Shown: one piece after another, positions 39,859 to 51,970 of the stretch
Position numbering within the stretch: position 1 is the first letter of the stretch
Layout of the letters: every line of letters begins with the position of its first letter
DNA from: Piromyces finnis
Lineage: Eukaryota; Neocallimastigomycota; Neocallimastigomycetes; Neocallimastigales; Neocallimastigaceae
Direction: 5' to 3'
Length of the DNA stretch: 64,000 nt
Assembly: GCA_002104945.1 (NCBI GenBank)
Contig: MCFH01000079.1
Location: 62,001-126,000, forward strand
Translations under genes and position numbers: made by a program
Notes under the pieces: model-generated
Seen by the model: the letters and a program-made list of their open reading frames with translations, nothing else
The model's database searches: none
What the model was told of the DNA's origin: nothing

Positions 39859-42800
39859 TTTTTTTTTTAACAGCATCATTAATTAAAAATATAATACATG
39901 TTATATTAAAAAAAATTAAAATAAAATAAAATATGTTTAAATAAACACAAATGAATAAAAATAACGGGTATAATGTATTCTAGTAATTTTAATTAAAGTA
40001 AGAAAGCCACTACTATACTAAAGTATAATAATTGTATTTGACTTCCAATCACCGAGCCAAAGCTCAAAATTTATCATGAGACAAAATTATAATCTCCATT
40101 GGTTGCTCTGGGCCTGTCTTATTACTTCTTCAGCATTGACACTCTTGGATGTTGCTTCAAACCTTTTGAACATTGACCATTGCTGGCCAATAACAAAAGA
40201 CATGATTTTGGTTAGAGGTTCCGCTGTTACCGTCAAGAATGGTGTTCCTTCGTTAGTTCCAGATTGAATCTGACACTTACAAAGTTCTTTCCATTCCCTT
40301 GAATTGTAATTGATATTGTTAAAACTTCTTCCCCCAAGAAGGAATTTAAATATTTTACTGCACACACTAGAATAATCATACACATTAATATTCACCGGAT
40401 TATTAGAACTATTACTATTATTAACTAAATTACTATCTAAATTAGAATTATTATCTTCACTATTGCTATCATTACTAATATTATTATTTCTATTACTACT
40501 ATTGTTATTATTACTATTGTTACTATTACTATTGTTATTATTATTAGTACTATTGTTACTATTACTATTACTGTTATCGCTATCTCTACTGATATTAACA
40601 TTTTCGTTATCATTAATAGGACTGCTGGAATTACGTTGACAGAAAAAATTTAATAGTTGAACTATGGAATTTTAAGGTTTAATACGGATATCTCTAAAAG
40701 TTGGACAATTTAATAACCAATGCTTAATACTTTGTACACCACTCCTACAACATGGACAATAGTTAGGACAAACTGGATCAACAAACTTAGCAGCTTTTGT
40801 AACTCTAGCATCCAACTTGTATCCGTTTTTTACTTTCAATAGCCAGTAAAAACCATTGGCAAACTCTGAATATTCATAGCATAATTTTATAAAATCTTTA
40901 GTTTTAATAAATTTATTAAAATCATAATATTGCAATTTGGTTGAATTTCCTTTGAGATCTTTCCAATAATAGTTTTTAACTGCTTTAACATCTCCATGCT
41001 TCTTTAATTTTTTATCAAGTGTCCTACTTGATTTGCACCACGTGTATTTTCTAAATTTAGGAATGTAATTGACAAGGTATGAGATAATACAATTTGAGTT
41101 TTTCCATTTGTTAAAACATCTAACCTGAGCTAACGCACATTTGGCTGACAATGGAGGAATATTCAAATCTTTTGAAATAGAGTATAAAGATATAAACGAT
41201 ACAGCTTTATGAACTCCGGCAACCCATCGTATTCCTTTGTTAACATGCTTCTGAGCAATCCTAGACCTAGCTTTGTTGGATCCAAGTAATGGTGCAAAGT
41301 ATGAAACTCTGCTAATCACTTGTGAGTTAAGTACTAGTTTTTTGAAAGGAATAGGAATATTAGGATTTCTTAAGAATTTACTGACTGAGAAAAGCCCTTT
41401 CAAAACCTTGTTATTAAGAGCTTTAATTACTGGTTTAAGGGACAGATTCTTATCAAATGGAACACCAAGATAAGTATAGCAATCAGTAGTTGGAATGGGT
41501 TGTCCTGCTAAGTAAAATGTTGGATCTCTCTTGTTCTGATTTTTATTGATTCAGGACGAATCACCATCGTTGAACATTTCTGGATACCAAATTCCATTTC
41601 ATTATACAATGCCCATTCATTAACTCTTCTAAGCATCTTTTTTAAGCATCCTCTTGTTGGAGCACAAATAACTATATCATCTGCAAAAAGTCCACCACAG
41701 CATCGAGTGTCACGTAAACTGACTCCTAGATCTTCGCACTCTTTAAATATATCATTAATAAAGAGATTAAAGAGAATAGGAGAAAGAGGGCAACCTTGAC
41801 GGACTCCTTTCTTCACATCAAAAGATTTCGAGAATTGTCCATCTAATTTGACATTAGCCTTAGATGTTAAATATAAATTTTTGATAAATTGTAGACTCTT
41901 ACCTCGGATTCCTAAACAATCTAATTTATGGAGAATATTACCGATTGGGACTGAATCGTATGCTTTCCTGAGATCTAAAAAGGCCAAATATGTCTCTTTA
42001 TTATCTAATTGACGTCTACGGCATATTTCTTGGATTGAAATGAAAAGACTAATACTTTCTTCCTTTTTTCGAAAACCAAATTGTTCAGGTCTAATGAAAT
42101 TATTCTTTAAACCATATTCTGAGATTCTAGTGGTGACAATTTTGGAAATCAACTTAATACCATTATTGATAAGTGATATACCTCGATAGTTATCACAATC
42201 TGTCAAATCTCCCTTCTTAGGAATAGAAACAATACTGGATTCATTCCATGAGTTGGGGAAATCTCCATCCCAAATACGGTTGAATAATTTAAGAATAAAA
42301 TTTAAACCATGAGCATCATTATCTGAAGTAGTATTACCAGAAGAATTATTATCTGTAGCATTATTAGAATCATTACTTGATGGAACTAATGCTTTGTAAA
42401 ATTCAATTGGAATACCATCCGGACCTGATGCTTTATAATTTGGAGTAGTGAGGATAGCTGACTTGACTTCATCAATACTAATATCTTGGTTGATATCCCA
42501 CTCATCAAGCATAGGAAGTGAAAAACGTTTATTCGTTGGTTCTTCATACCAATGCTCCAAATCAAGACTTACACCACTTGGGTCTGATGCAAGATTTTCG
42601 AAATGATCATGCCACACATCTAGTTGTTCTTCCGTAGCAACAACTAATTCTCCATTTTTATTTTTAATTGGTTGAGCAATAAAGAAAGAATCTTTTCCAA
42701 TTTTTGCAGTTTTCTTGATCCATTTCCAGGCCTTCTTAGGATTATGACTCTTCATATACTCACATCCTGTTTTAATCCAATGAAGATATTCTTGTTTCCT

Positions 42801-44585
42801 AAATTCATTACATCTTTTGTGGATGTAATCAATGAGTTTACGGTAGATTTTAATTCTTTTAATAAATTCATCTATATCATAAATTCTTTCTTTTTTAAAT
42901 CTCTTATACAACTTCATTTTGATTTTTTGAAGATTAAAAATTTGTTGTGAAATATGAAATGAAGACTTTATAACATTATTTGCTGAAGTAATACTGAGCT
43001 CGTCTGCAATTGAAAAAGCAGTTGAAGTAAACTCTTTGGAAAGTTCATCTGTAGAAACATTAGGATCGCTGGATTTTGCTGAAAGTATTTGGAATTTATT
43101 ATGACTGAGAATAGATTCCTTTTCCTCAATACATTTTAATCTATTCCATTTCATAATTTTCTTAGGAACATTAAAGTCATTAGAAAAATCTTCCATAGGA
43201 ATAATTTTACCATTAATAAGAAGTGGCTTATGGTCTGATACAGGATAAAAATTATTTATAAATGATCCTGAGTGAATAAGATCTTTCATCTTCGAATTGA
43301 TAAGAGCATGGTCAATGTCGGAAGATTGATCACCTCGAGTCCAAGAGATAGTAGACCCTCTAAGCGGAAGAATTTCCCAATCTCCTAATCCATTAGTTGA
43401 TAACCAGTTGGATAATTTTACTTTAGACATATTAAAATCACCAACAAGAATCGATGGATGGGATGAATGAGTTTGTAACCACAAGCGAACTTCTAACTTT
43501 GCATGATCAACATAGATGTTGTGATGACTATGAGGCATATAAACATTACCAATCGAGCATTTGAATCTATTCCAGAGACTAAAAGTATAAATAGAAATAA
43601 TATACTTTCCAGAGAAGTTTTCAAGTGAGGCTTGACACGAATTGTGAAAACCTAAATATAAACCTCTCATTCCCGGAACTGATTCGTCAGCTTTCTTGAA
43701 AAAGTGTCTATAGTTTCGCAAAGTAACACGACAAGGATAATCTGTATTCGATCCAGAACCATTACCAGTTTCTTGGAAACATAAAAATAATGGTTTGAAA
43801 ATAGCTGTGAAATAGCTAATACTATCTCTCTTTTCATGATTCCACCCATTGGTGTTCCAACTAAGACAAAAAGAAAAGTTATCAGGCTTGTTGGATGAGG
43901 AAGAATCGTTGCTATTATTATTATTATCAAGGTCATCGTTATTAATGGATGATGCATCAGAGGAATAAGTAGAACTATTACTAGATGGCTGTGAAACTGA
44001 AGAACTATCAACTATTGAACTGTTATCAGAGTTGATAGAGCTATTAGAATTAATTGTTGAATGTTGAGATTGAAATTGTGTTTGCTGTAGATCTGGAATA
44101 TTTTCATGATTGGAAACTTGTTGAAGATCTTGTTGAAGATCTAGTTGAAGATCGGATTGTTGATGAGATTGTTGAACTGATTGTTGAAATGATTGTTGAA
44201 TAGAATGTTGATGTTTATTAGAAACTAAAATTTTACGTTTGAGAGTGGAAAAAGTGTATTTGTGATTCCTTCTACTACGAGCTGAAAAGGAAATTGAGGT
44301 AACTGAAAGTTTCTTCTTTAACATGTGTAAGATTTTAATACAATCTTTTGATGAACCATGAACCTTGACTAAGAAAAAGTGATCATTGAAAGTCTGAAAA
44401 TATTTAACACTAATAACTGAATTAAATTTATCTTCTAGAATAACCTCAAGTTTTTCCCATAGCATATTTACTGACCATGATCGAATACCACGGATAAAGA
44501 AGGAGCGAATATCATCTAAGGGGATACCATAAGACCGGGTACCACGTCTGATATAATTCTTGTCTTTAATATAAAGGACTGACAT
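39859..44585 (-). mobile_element. LINE-type non-LTR retrotransposon, copy A (broken)
   Basis: Sense is the minus strand. The 3' end has a short poly(A) (plus-strand T run 39859-39868) after GATGCTGTT and a 3' UTR shared with copies B and C; the ORF start is at 44585. The 5' UTR presumably extends into 44586-45230, but copy C ends at the window edge and cannot confirm it. The 5' ~3.5 kb is almost identical to copy C, while the last ~0.9 kb is clearly more diverged, with the change near 40990. Confidence 0.93.
40074..44585 (-). pseudogene. LINE ORF of copy A (endonuclease-reverse transcriptase), disrupted
   Basis: Collinear with the intact ORF of copy C. Lesions visible by comparison: a one-base deletion in the T run near 41541 (copy C reads GATTTTCTATTG on the plus strand, copy A GATTTTTATTG) shifts frame just after the reverse transcriptase core, and a TAA stop at 40672 replaces the HYD codons of copy C. 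The part from 44585 to 41508 is still open for 1025 codons and retains the whole endonuclease and the RT catalytic motifs, including FADD; the part from 41403 to 40672 is open in the restored frame; the last part is open at 40087-40395. Confidence 0.93.
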
Positions 44586-45230
44586 GATAATAAATTCTAA
44601 TTAAAAATATTGAATATAAAATAAATACTAATAAAAATTATAAATATAACGTATATGGAAAAAAAAATCTGTCTCTCTCTCTCTTCTTAAAAGTACTGGA
44701 TAGTACAAAAATTGTTACGATGCTTTGTTTAAAGTTTCTTTTTTTTGAATTCTAGTTGTAAATTTTCTTTAAAAATTCTAGTTTTGGTTTGTTGTTAGTA
44801 AATTCGAATCGCTTTTTGACACTAAACTTGTTTGACTTTACTTTTCATTAAATATTTAAATTGGTAAAAAATTTGAATCAAGAATGTCGACACCAGAAAG
44901 CTTGTGAATAGTATTTTTACATGATGTAGAGTGAATCAGTCTCTTACAAGAAACAATACAACAATAGCTACATGAATATAAAAATACAATGCAAATGCTA
45001 AAGTTGCCTACATTGGATTCTTACAAGAGAAGAGTAGTACTACATGAATACATGAATAAAAGAAAAAATACAGCAACAAAATGTATTACTCTTCTAATTG
45101 AATACTATACAAACTTACCTGAATATCAAACATTCAACTTATTCATCAAATACTTAATTCGATGAATAAAATGTTTTTTAATCGCTCAGTACCATGAGCT
45201 TAGTCCTAATAATTTTCCCTTAAAGACTAA
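44586..45230. other. Non-coding flank or 5' UTR upstream of LINE copy A
   Basis: No ORF. Less AT-rich than normal intergenic DNA here, and contains a CT microsatellite (44670-44685) and a small hairpin GCTCA-GTACCA-TGAGC at 45184-45199. Could be the LINE 5' UTR. Assignment needs a second full-length copy. Confidence 0.4.
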
Positions 45231-45286
45231 CCAAGCATCCATTGCGCAATGCTTGGATTTAATTCTTTCTACTCTCTCAGTACCAT
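45231..45286. repeat. 56-bp direct repeat, unit 1, with internal palindrome
   Basis: Begins CCAAGCATCC and ends CAGTACCAT. Within it CCAAGCAT pairs with ATGCTTGG around a core containing ATTGCGCAAT, itself a 10-bp palindrome. Unit 2 is at 45354-45409, offset 123 bp, with one base different (ATGC to ATAC). CAGTACCATGAGC occurs also at 45187-45199, so the array may be longer. Confidence 0.9.
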
Positions 45287-45353
45287 GAGCATGAGTAGAC
45301 CCCCTTGATAAACTCCATTATTAAATAAATGAAGGCACGTTCCTAAGAGGGCA

Positions 45354-45409
45354 CCAAGCATCCATTGCGCAATACTTGGATTTAATTCTTTCTACTCTCT
45401 CAGTACCAT
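45354..45409. repeat. 56-bp direct repeat, unit 2
   Basis: Second unit of the repeat above. One substitution breaks the outer stem (CCAAGCAT/ATACTTGG). It ends exactly where a LINE relic begins (45410). Confidence 0.9.
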
Positions 45410-45426
45410 CTAGTTTTTTGAAAGGA

Positions 45427-45472
<46 letters not shown>

Positions 45473-45908
45473 GGCATCAAATATTTTAAACTTTATTATT
45501 AATTTAATTAAAATTATAATACATGTAATATAAAAATTAAAATTAAAATAAAAATAAAAAAAATATGTTTAAATAAACACAAATGAATAAAAATTGGGTA
45601 TAATGTATTCTAGTAATTTTAATTAAAGTAAGAAAGCCACTATCATACTAAAGTATAATAATTGTATTTGACTTCCAATGGGACACCGAGCCAAAGATCA
45701 AAATTTTGTCATGGAACAAAATTATGATCTCCATTGGTTGCGCTGGCCCTCCTGGCCTGTCTTACTGTTTCTTCAGCATTGACGCTCTTGGATGTTGCTT
45801 CAAACCTTTTGAACATTGACCATTGCTGGCCAATAGCAATTTGAAAGGAATATTAGGATTTCTTAAGAATTTACTGACTAAAAAAAGTCCTTTCAAAACC
45901 TTGTTATT
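45410..45908 (-). mobile_element. Old LINE relic split by insertion of copy B
   Basis: 45410-45431 and 45855-45908 are one short piece of the LINE coding region (same as copy A 41334-41409 and copy C 60745-60826), separated by the copy B insertion. The right part reads TTAGGATTTC...CCTTTCAAAACC and matches copy C with a few substitutions and a 6-base deletion. Confidence 0.85.
45432..45839 (-). mobile_element. 5'-truncated LINE, copy B, with poly(A) and target-site duplication
   Basis: Sense minus. Plus-strand poly-T (to 45469) equals the poly(A) tail, followed by the 3' UTR and the last ~40 codons, nearly identical to copy C; truncated at ...GGCCAATAGCAA. Flanked by a duplication of the host LINE sequence TTTGAAAGGAATATT at 45417-45431 and 45840-45854. 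This is the standard signature of target-primed reverse transcription. Confidence 0.93.
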
Positions 45909-46409
45909 ATTTTAAACTTTAAAAATCGTTTTATAATTTGAAAAAAAAAAAAAATGAATTATCCTATGCTCTTTTCCACATTTCTTTAGAGGGGAAAAAA
46001 AAAAAAAAAACTTAACATCATTAAACTTATTTTGATATTTATCAAAATAATAAGTAAATTATACCTATTCACTTTTTATAATTATAAAATTTAAAATTTA
46101 TTTTTTCACTTTTATTTTCTTTTTAGATTTATTTCTATTTTTTGTTAAATATTTTCTTTTTTTTTTTATTTATTACTTTACAATTTTTTATAATTTTTTT
46201 CTTTTTATGTTTTTTATTTTTTTTTCACATTTATATCTATTTTACTTTGTATTCTTTTTTTTTTTTTTATTGTTGTTAATTTTAATTTATATTTTATATA
46301 TATACAGTTTTTTAAAAAAAATTTATTTTTATTTTTATACAATATATAATTTTTTTTTTATTTCTATTATATATATATAAAAGATGTTATATTTTATCTT
46401 TTATTAAAT

Positions 46410-48002
46410 TTACTTTCTACCACACTTTGGAACAACTGGAATAGAACCATCCTTATTATATCTGAATTCAGCGAAACCAACACTTCTGTGGAAGTCACCA
46501 CCACCTGGAAGTTCACCAGTGTGGTAGAAGAGGTAAGAATGACCCTTGAAATCAACAATACCTGGGTGAACAGTGAAAGCACCACCTTCTTCAGTCATAA
46601 GTGGACCACCGTACTTCCATGGACCAGTTGGAGAAGTAGAAGTAGAGTAACCAAGAGATTCAATGTTCTTACCTTGTCTGAAGGCAGCATAGGCCATGTA
46701 ATAAATACCGTTTCTCTTGTAGAAGTATGGACCTTCACCATAAGTTGTACCGGTATCGTGACTACCCTTACCGAAGGCTTCTTCAGTCATCTTAATCTTC
46801 TTAACACCAACAGATTTATTGATAGAAATCATATCTTCGTTCAAAAGAACATATCTAAGTTCTGGGTTACCGAAGTATAAGTAAGCTTGACCATCATCAT
46901 CAATGAAAACAGTTGGGTCAATATCGTTCCAGTCACCTTCATCAACAAGTGGATGACCAATATCCTTAAATGGACCGGTTGGCTTGTCAGAAACACCGAC
47001 AGCAATAGCCATACCACCGTTAGTTTTGTGAACTGGACAGTAAAGGTAGAATTTACCGTTTCTTTCAATAGCTTGTGGAGCCCAAGCTCTGTCATCAGCC
47101 CAGCTAATATCATCTAAAGAGAAAATCTTACCATGGTTAGTCCAGTTAACCATATCCTTAGTGGAGAAAACGTACCAATCAAGCATAGTGTAGAAATTGT
47201 TTTTAAGGTTGTTTTCATCGTGAGTAGTGTAAAGGTAAAGGGTATCACCGTAAACCATTGGAGCTGGATCAGCAGTGTACATATTAGTGATGAGTGGACT
47301 CTTACAAATTAATTGTCTGTCTATTATACAAATAAATTATTATTTATTATTTATAATAAATCAATATTTGTTTATATTTCTTATTTTTAATGATTCTATT
47401 TAAAAAAATAGCTATATCAATATGCATAGAGAAATGTATTATATTTTTCATATTATATAAACTATATATATATTATTAAAATACTATTTAATATTTACTT
47501 TCATCATAGTAATCATCAGCAATACCAGCATCATTACTAGATTTAAAGCAACTGTCCTTGATACCACACCAGTCATTGTTTTCAACACCCCATTTACCAT
47601 CATCGTCTTCGTAAATAGCATCACAACCAGAACAGCATGGATAATCTGGGTATGAGAAACATTGATTCTTTGAATCGTTCTTGTTACAAATAGAAGATTT
47701 GACTTTTTATAAATAAAATAATTAAATTTCCATTTTTTTTTTTAATTTTTGAAAATTTTAAAATTTAACAAATTATTATTAATATCATTTTTTTAAATTC
47801 TATTTAAAATCTATTATTTATTTACATTGGATAAGTAAAAATTTTATTTATTTGAACACTTACTAACACACCAGTCGTTGTTTTCTACACCCCAACTGAC
47901 ACCATCTTCAACAGTAACGACTCTACAATTTTTACAGTCACTGTAGGCATGAACAGCTTCATAGCCAACAAATAATAAAGATAAAATATTGCTGAATTTC
48001 AT
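46410..48002 (-). CDS. Cellulosomal GH43 glycoside hydrolase with two N-terminal fungal dockerins
   Basis: Three exons in frame: 47864-48002, 47499-47702, 46410-47320 (417 aa). Residues 1-19 are a signal peptide ending AVHA. Dockerin 1 (from ~20) is short, ending [11 protein letters not shown]; dockerin 2 is complete ([13 protein letters not shown]...[11 protein letters not shown]). The GH43 domain starts near residue 120 in one exon. Its catalytic set fits the family: base Asp132 in [11 protein letters not shown], pKa-modulating Asp249 in NDIDPTVF, acid Glu310 in [10 protein letters not shown]43 enzymes are chiefly beta-xylosidases and alpha-L-arabinofuranosidases acting on arabinoxylan; the subfamily cannot be fixed here. 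Dockerins attach the enzyme to scaffoldin cohesins in the secreted fungal cellulosome. The catalytic domain's codon use is less AT-biased than its neighbours, as expected for an acquired bacterial enzyme or a highly expressed gene. Confidence 0.94.
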
Positions 48003-50204
48003 TTTTTATATTATTTTATTAAAATTCAATAATTTTAAAATTCAATAATTTTAATAAAAAAAAAAAGGAAAATTTTTTATGCATTTATATAAAGTTTTTT
48101 TTTTAAATATCATTTTTTTTCCTATAATAATTATAATTAATTTTATTTAATATTTAATTTAAGGATAATTACTCACCCCTATTTTTTAATTTAAATAAAT
48201 GACTAATTAATATTTTTTATCACTATTTAATTATTGCGACCTTTTTTTAATTTGTCATCTTTTGGATGATCTTTTGGGTAATAATTTACAATATTTTTAC
48301 TTTTAGGAAAATCTTCACTTTATTTGGAAGTATCTACAATAAATTTAATTTTTGATAAAATGACTAATAAACACTATTTATTAATATTTTATTAATGATG
48401 CTATAAAATTAATTTTGCTAGTATTAATTTAATATATTAAAATTTATAGTTGTAAAATGTAATAATCATAAAAATAATTAAAAATTAATAGATTATTGTT
48501 GAGCAGCCTATCAAATGAAGGGTAATGAATTAAAATTTATTGTTTATTCTTAGTTAATAAACTTTAATTATTATAATTTTATTAATCATGATATGAATTT
48601 GTGTAATAAAATAAATTTTTAATAAATTTTTGTATTTAAATGAATTAATATAAATATAAATATTAAATTTCTTGTTCCTACTTTTTTTTATTGTTCTATA
48701 CAATATGGATGATGGAAAAAAAGACATATATCTTTGTCCCTTTTATTTACTCGATCATGGAGGATCATGGAGGAATGAATTAAATTAATTATGGATTATG
48801 CTTTTATATGATGAGTTGTCTTTTTGAGTTAATTTTTTAAAAAAAGGAATTTATAAAAGTACTAAAAGAAAAAGAAAAGTACTAGGTTCTTTATCAATAA
48901 TACCAATATTAATAATACCAATAGACATTTACCTTATTTAAATATTTAAAATTTCAATTCATTTTTGAAGCCTTCAATTTTTAATAGATTTAAAGTTAAA
49001 TAAGAAAACTTTATAAAATGTAAAGGATATATTTCCCATAATAAAATGTCACCAAAAATAAATTAATTATCTCTTAATTTAAATAATTAAAGAAAAAAGT
49101 ATATTTAATATAAAAATTAATAAAAAAGAAATTAAACTTTAATGATCTAAAGTCAAAATTAAAAAAGGTAAAATTAAATCAAAATAATAATAATTTTCAA
49201 TTAGCAATACTATTGGCGGAGAAAAAATGAAATATTGTAAATGTAATAAAGAGAAAAACAATGTAAAAAATATAAAAAATAAAATAATATTATTCTTTTC
49301 GAAAAAAAAAAAAAAAAAGGCCCTGAAAAGAGGATTATTGCATTTGAACTTTTAACAGACATTTCTTTATTTAATTTTTAATCTAAAATAATCACTTTAA
49401 AAAATAAATAAATTGATAAAAAAGGGAAAAAGGGAAACATGAAAAATGAAAAAATATTTTTATTTTAGATTCAATTGTGTTCCATTTTTTAATTCTGTAT
49501 TTATTTTATTTATAACTACAATACATTTACATATGAACTATTTATAATAAAAAAAATTGAATATAATAGTAAAGGTATTCTTATATATATTATTTTATTA
49601 GTAGTATAGGTAATATAGGTAGTATAGGTAGTAGTAGTTTTAAATATTTTTAAGGATTATAGACTCTTACAAAAGAGGTATTATATAAAGTTAACATGAT
49701 AAAAAGAATATTAAAATAAATGATCGTTTAATATTCTTTTTAATATAAATAAAATAATTATTATATTAATTTTCCAATGTTTCTTTTTTTTATTATTTTT
49801 TTTTTAAAAAAAGAGTAATATTTATATTAAAAAAAGAAAGGAGATAAAATAAATAAAATAATAAATTTTATATATAAAAATGAATAATAAATATTTAATT
49901 TAATTATTCATTCATTCATTAAATAATTACAAAAGCATGAATAAAGGAGAAAGATTTTATAAAGGATTAATTTTTTAAAAAAAAAAAAGTACGTGTTAAG
50001 AGTGTGTGTAGTATATAAAACTATTAATAAAACATCTTTTCAAATAAAAAATAGAAAAAAAAATGTACAGGTAAATAAAGATAAAAAAAAAAAAATCAGA
50101 TATTGGATAGTTTTAAAGATTATTTTTTTTTTTTTCAATTTATATTTCAATGATTGAAATATTTAATTATTTGATTTTGTCGCTGTAGCTATACTAGTGT
50201 CTGT
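48003..50204. other. 2.2-kb intergenic region
   Basis: Upstream of the GH43 gene and downstream of the Ies4-like gene. AT-rich, with small repeats only: GATCATGGAG twice at 48752-48771, GGTAGTATA units near 49615-49640. No ORF supported. Confidence 0.6.
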
Positions 50205-50394
50205 TTAACTTAATACTTTATCTAAAGGTAATTTTTTTGGTTCATCTAAAAAAAAAAAAGTAATAATGATTTTAATGTTAATAGTTTGATTTTCGGTTAA
50301 GAAAAAAAGAAGCAAAACTATTTATATTAACCATTACAATAACATTATTATAATGATTAATATATTTATAATAATACCATAGTAATGTCTATGA

Positions 50395-50430
<36 letters not shown>

Positions 50431-51970
50431 CATTAATATTAAAGCAACTAAATTTTTTTATTATTATTTTGCATAATAATACCTGTATGCCATATTGACA
50501 GTTCAATATTACCACTAAGAGTATTAAATGAAATTGGTTGTCGTACCCATCTACGAACTCTTTTTGTTTTATCAAAAGATAATTTATTTCTGGCTGTAAT
50601 TAATAATTCACTTTTCATGGCAGATGCTTGTCCATTTTCTACATTTTTTTTTATAAATAGAATTATCATATTAATATATTTTATTAATAATAATATAATT
50701 TTATATCAACACCTTTTCTCTAAACAATTAAACTGAACTAATATTATATACATTTTTTAAATATAATTCTTACCTTGACTAATATAATTTTGCAAAATAA
50801 AAAAAAGAAATTAGTATTGGTATTGTGGTTATTATTAACATAAAATTCATATTTGGAATTTTAAATATTATAAATAAGTAATAAAAAAAAAGTATTGTTA
50901 ATTGTTTGAATTTTAATCATTGTTTTTTTTTTTTTAAAAAAAAAAAAAAGGGATACTATTTTATCAAATGTTACTTTATTATATGAATAAAAATTAAATA
51001 ATTATTAACTAAAATGGTTGATATAGAAAATTTAATTATTAACATTAGCATATTGAATATACATTGGCTAATAAAGGAAATTCAATTCATATTAACATTA
51101 TCATATTGAATATACATTGGCTAATAAAGGAAATTCAATTCATATTAACATTAGCATATTGAATATACATTGGCTAATAAAGGAAATTCAATTCATATTA
51201 ACATTAGCATATTGAATATACATTGGCTAATAAAGGAAATTCAATTCTTAATTGTTTCTTTTTTCAAAAAAAATATATATATATATATATATTATTATTA
51301 TTTTTGGTCTTGTATGAGATTTAGAAAATGAAATTTTAAAATGCCTTATTTATATATTCTTAAATAAATAAAATTTCTTTATATAATTCATCAAATTTTC
51401 AATAACCATCTTTTTCTTATATTCTTTTTTGTAATTTATATTTTCTTTAAATAAATATTAAATGTAACTTTTTTTTAAAAATTAAAATTTTTTCATCAAA
51501 ATATATATGTATATATGTAATTTTATATTGATAGTTGTTATTTTTATTATATCAATTATGAATTAATTACTTTCTCTTTTTTCTTCTCTTTCTTGGTTTT
51601 ATTTCACCTTCTGCCGTTGATTTATCATTATTTGTTGTTAATTCCTTTTTTTCTTCATTATTATCTTGTGTTGATTCTTCTTTATCTTCCGTTTTAACTT
51701 GGTTCTTTTATTTTCAATATCATATCCATATTCATATAGGATATATAATATATAATATACAGTTTATATCAAAATTTTAATTAAAAATTATAAAACAAAT
51801 TGCAATATTATTAGAATTTTTGTTAAAAAAAATAAAAAAAATTGTTATATATCAAATGAATATATTAAAATTGAATATATAAAGTCATAACTTTAAAAGT
51901 TATACTAATTAAACTTTACTTTTTTTTCATCGGTTGTTGTCATTATATTTTCTTCATGTTCTGACGTCAT
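50205..51970 (-). CDS. INO80 complex subunit Ies4-like small protein (tentative)
   Basis: Five exons in frame: 51920-51970, 51571-51704, 50774-50778, 50483-50638, 50205-50245 (128 aa). The first half is charged and disordered and ends in a basic cluster (KPRKRRKKR) that fits a nuclear localisation signal. The second half has one conserved-looking block, KTKRVRRWVRQPISFNTLSG followed by a Trp in IELSIWH. That spacing, basic-RRW-basic then SF/LSG then W, resembles the fungal Ies4 family of INO80 remodeller subunits, but the match is from memory and weak. The third exon is only 5 nt (TCAAG); without it the reading frame between exons 2 and 4 fails. Intron 2 is about 790 nt and contains a 53-bp minisatellite. 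Confidence 0.6.
50380..50399. other. Palindrome TAATGTC-x-ATGACATTA, copy 1
   Basis: Lies in the last intron of the Ies4-like gene, next to a TTA microsatellite. It differs by one central base from the sequence at 55001-55020, whose surroundings are unrelated. Confidence 0.6.
51041..51248. repeat. 53-bp minisatellite, about four units, within an intron
   Basis: CATATTGAAT starts at 51049, 51102, 51155 and 51208, an exact 53-base period with at most one difference (TTAT versus TTAG). Each unit contains TTGAAT and ATTCAA as a 6-bp inverted repeat. It lies inside intron 2 of the Ies4-like gene. Confidence 0.95.

Noticed and set aside
41273-41473. 66-aa plus-strand ORF also found in copy C (60682-60882)
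   Set aside because: Antisense shadow of the LINE coding region.
43667-44011. 114-aa ORF inside LINE copy A, repeated in copy C (63077-63421)
   Set aside because: Same-strand alternative frame of the conserved LINE ORF; its conservation follows from copy similarity.
46887-47117. ORFs antisense to the GH43 domain (also 46488-46880)
   Set aside because: Less AT-rich coding DNA leaves the opposite strand open by chance.
51041-51248. Possible CRISPR array
   Set aside because: The repeats are back-to-back 53-bp units without variable spacers, in an intron of a eukaryotic gene.
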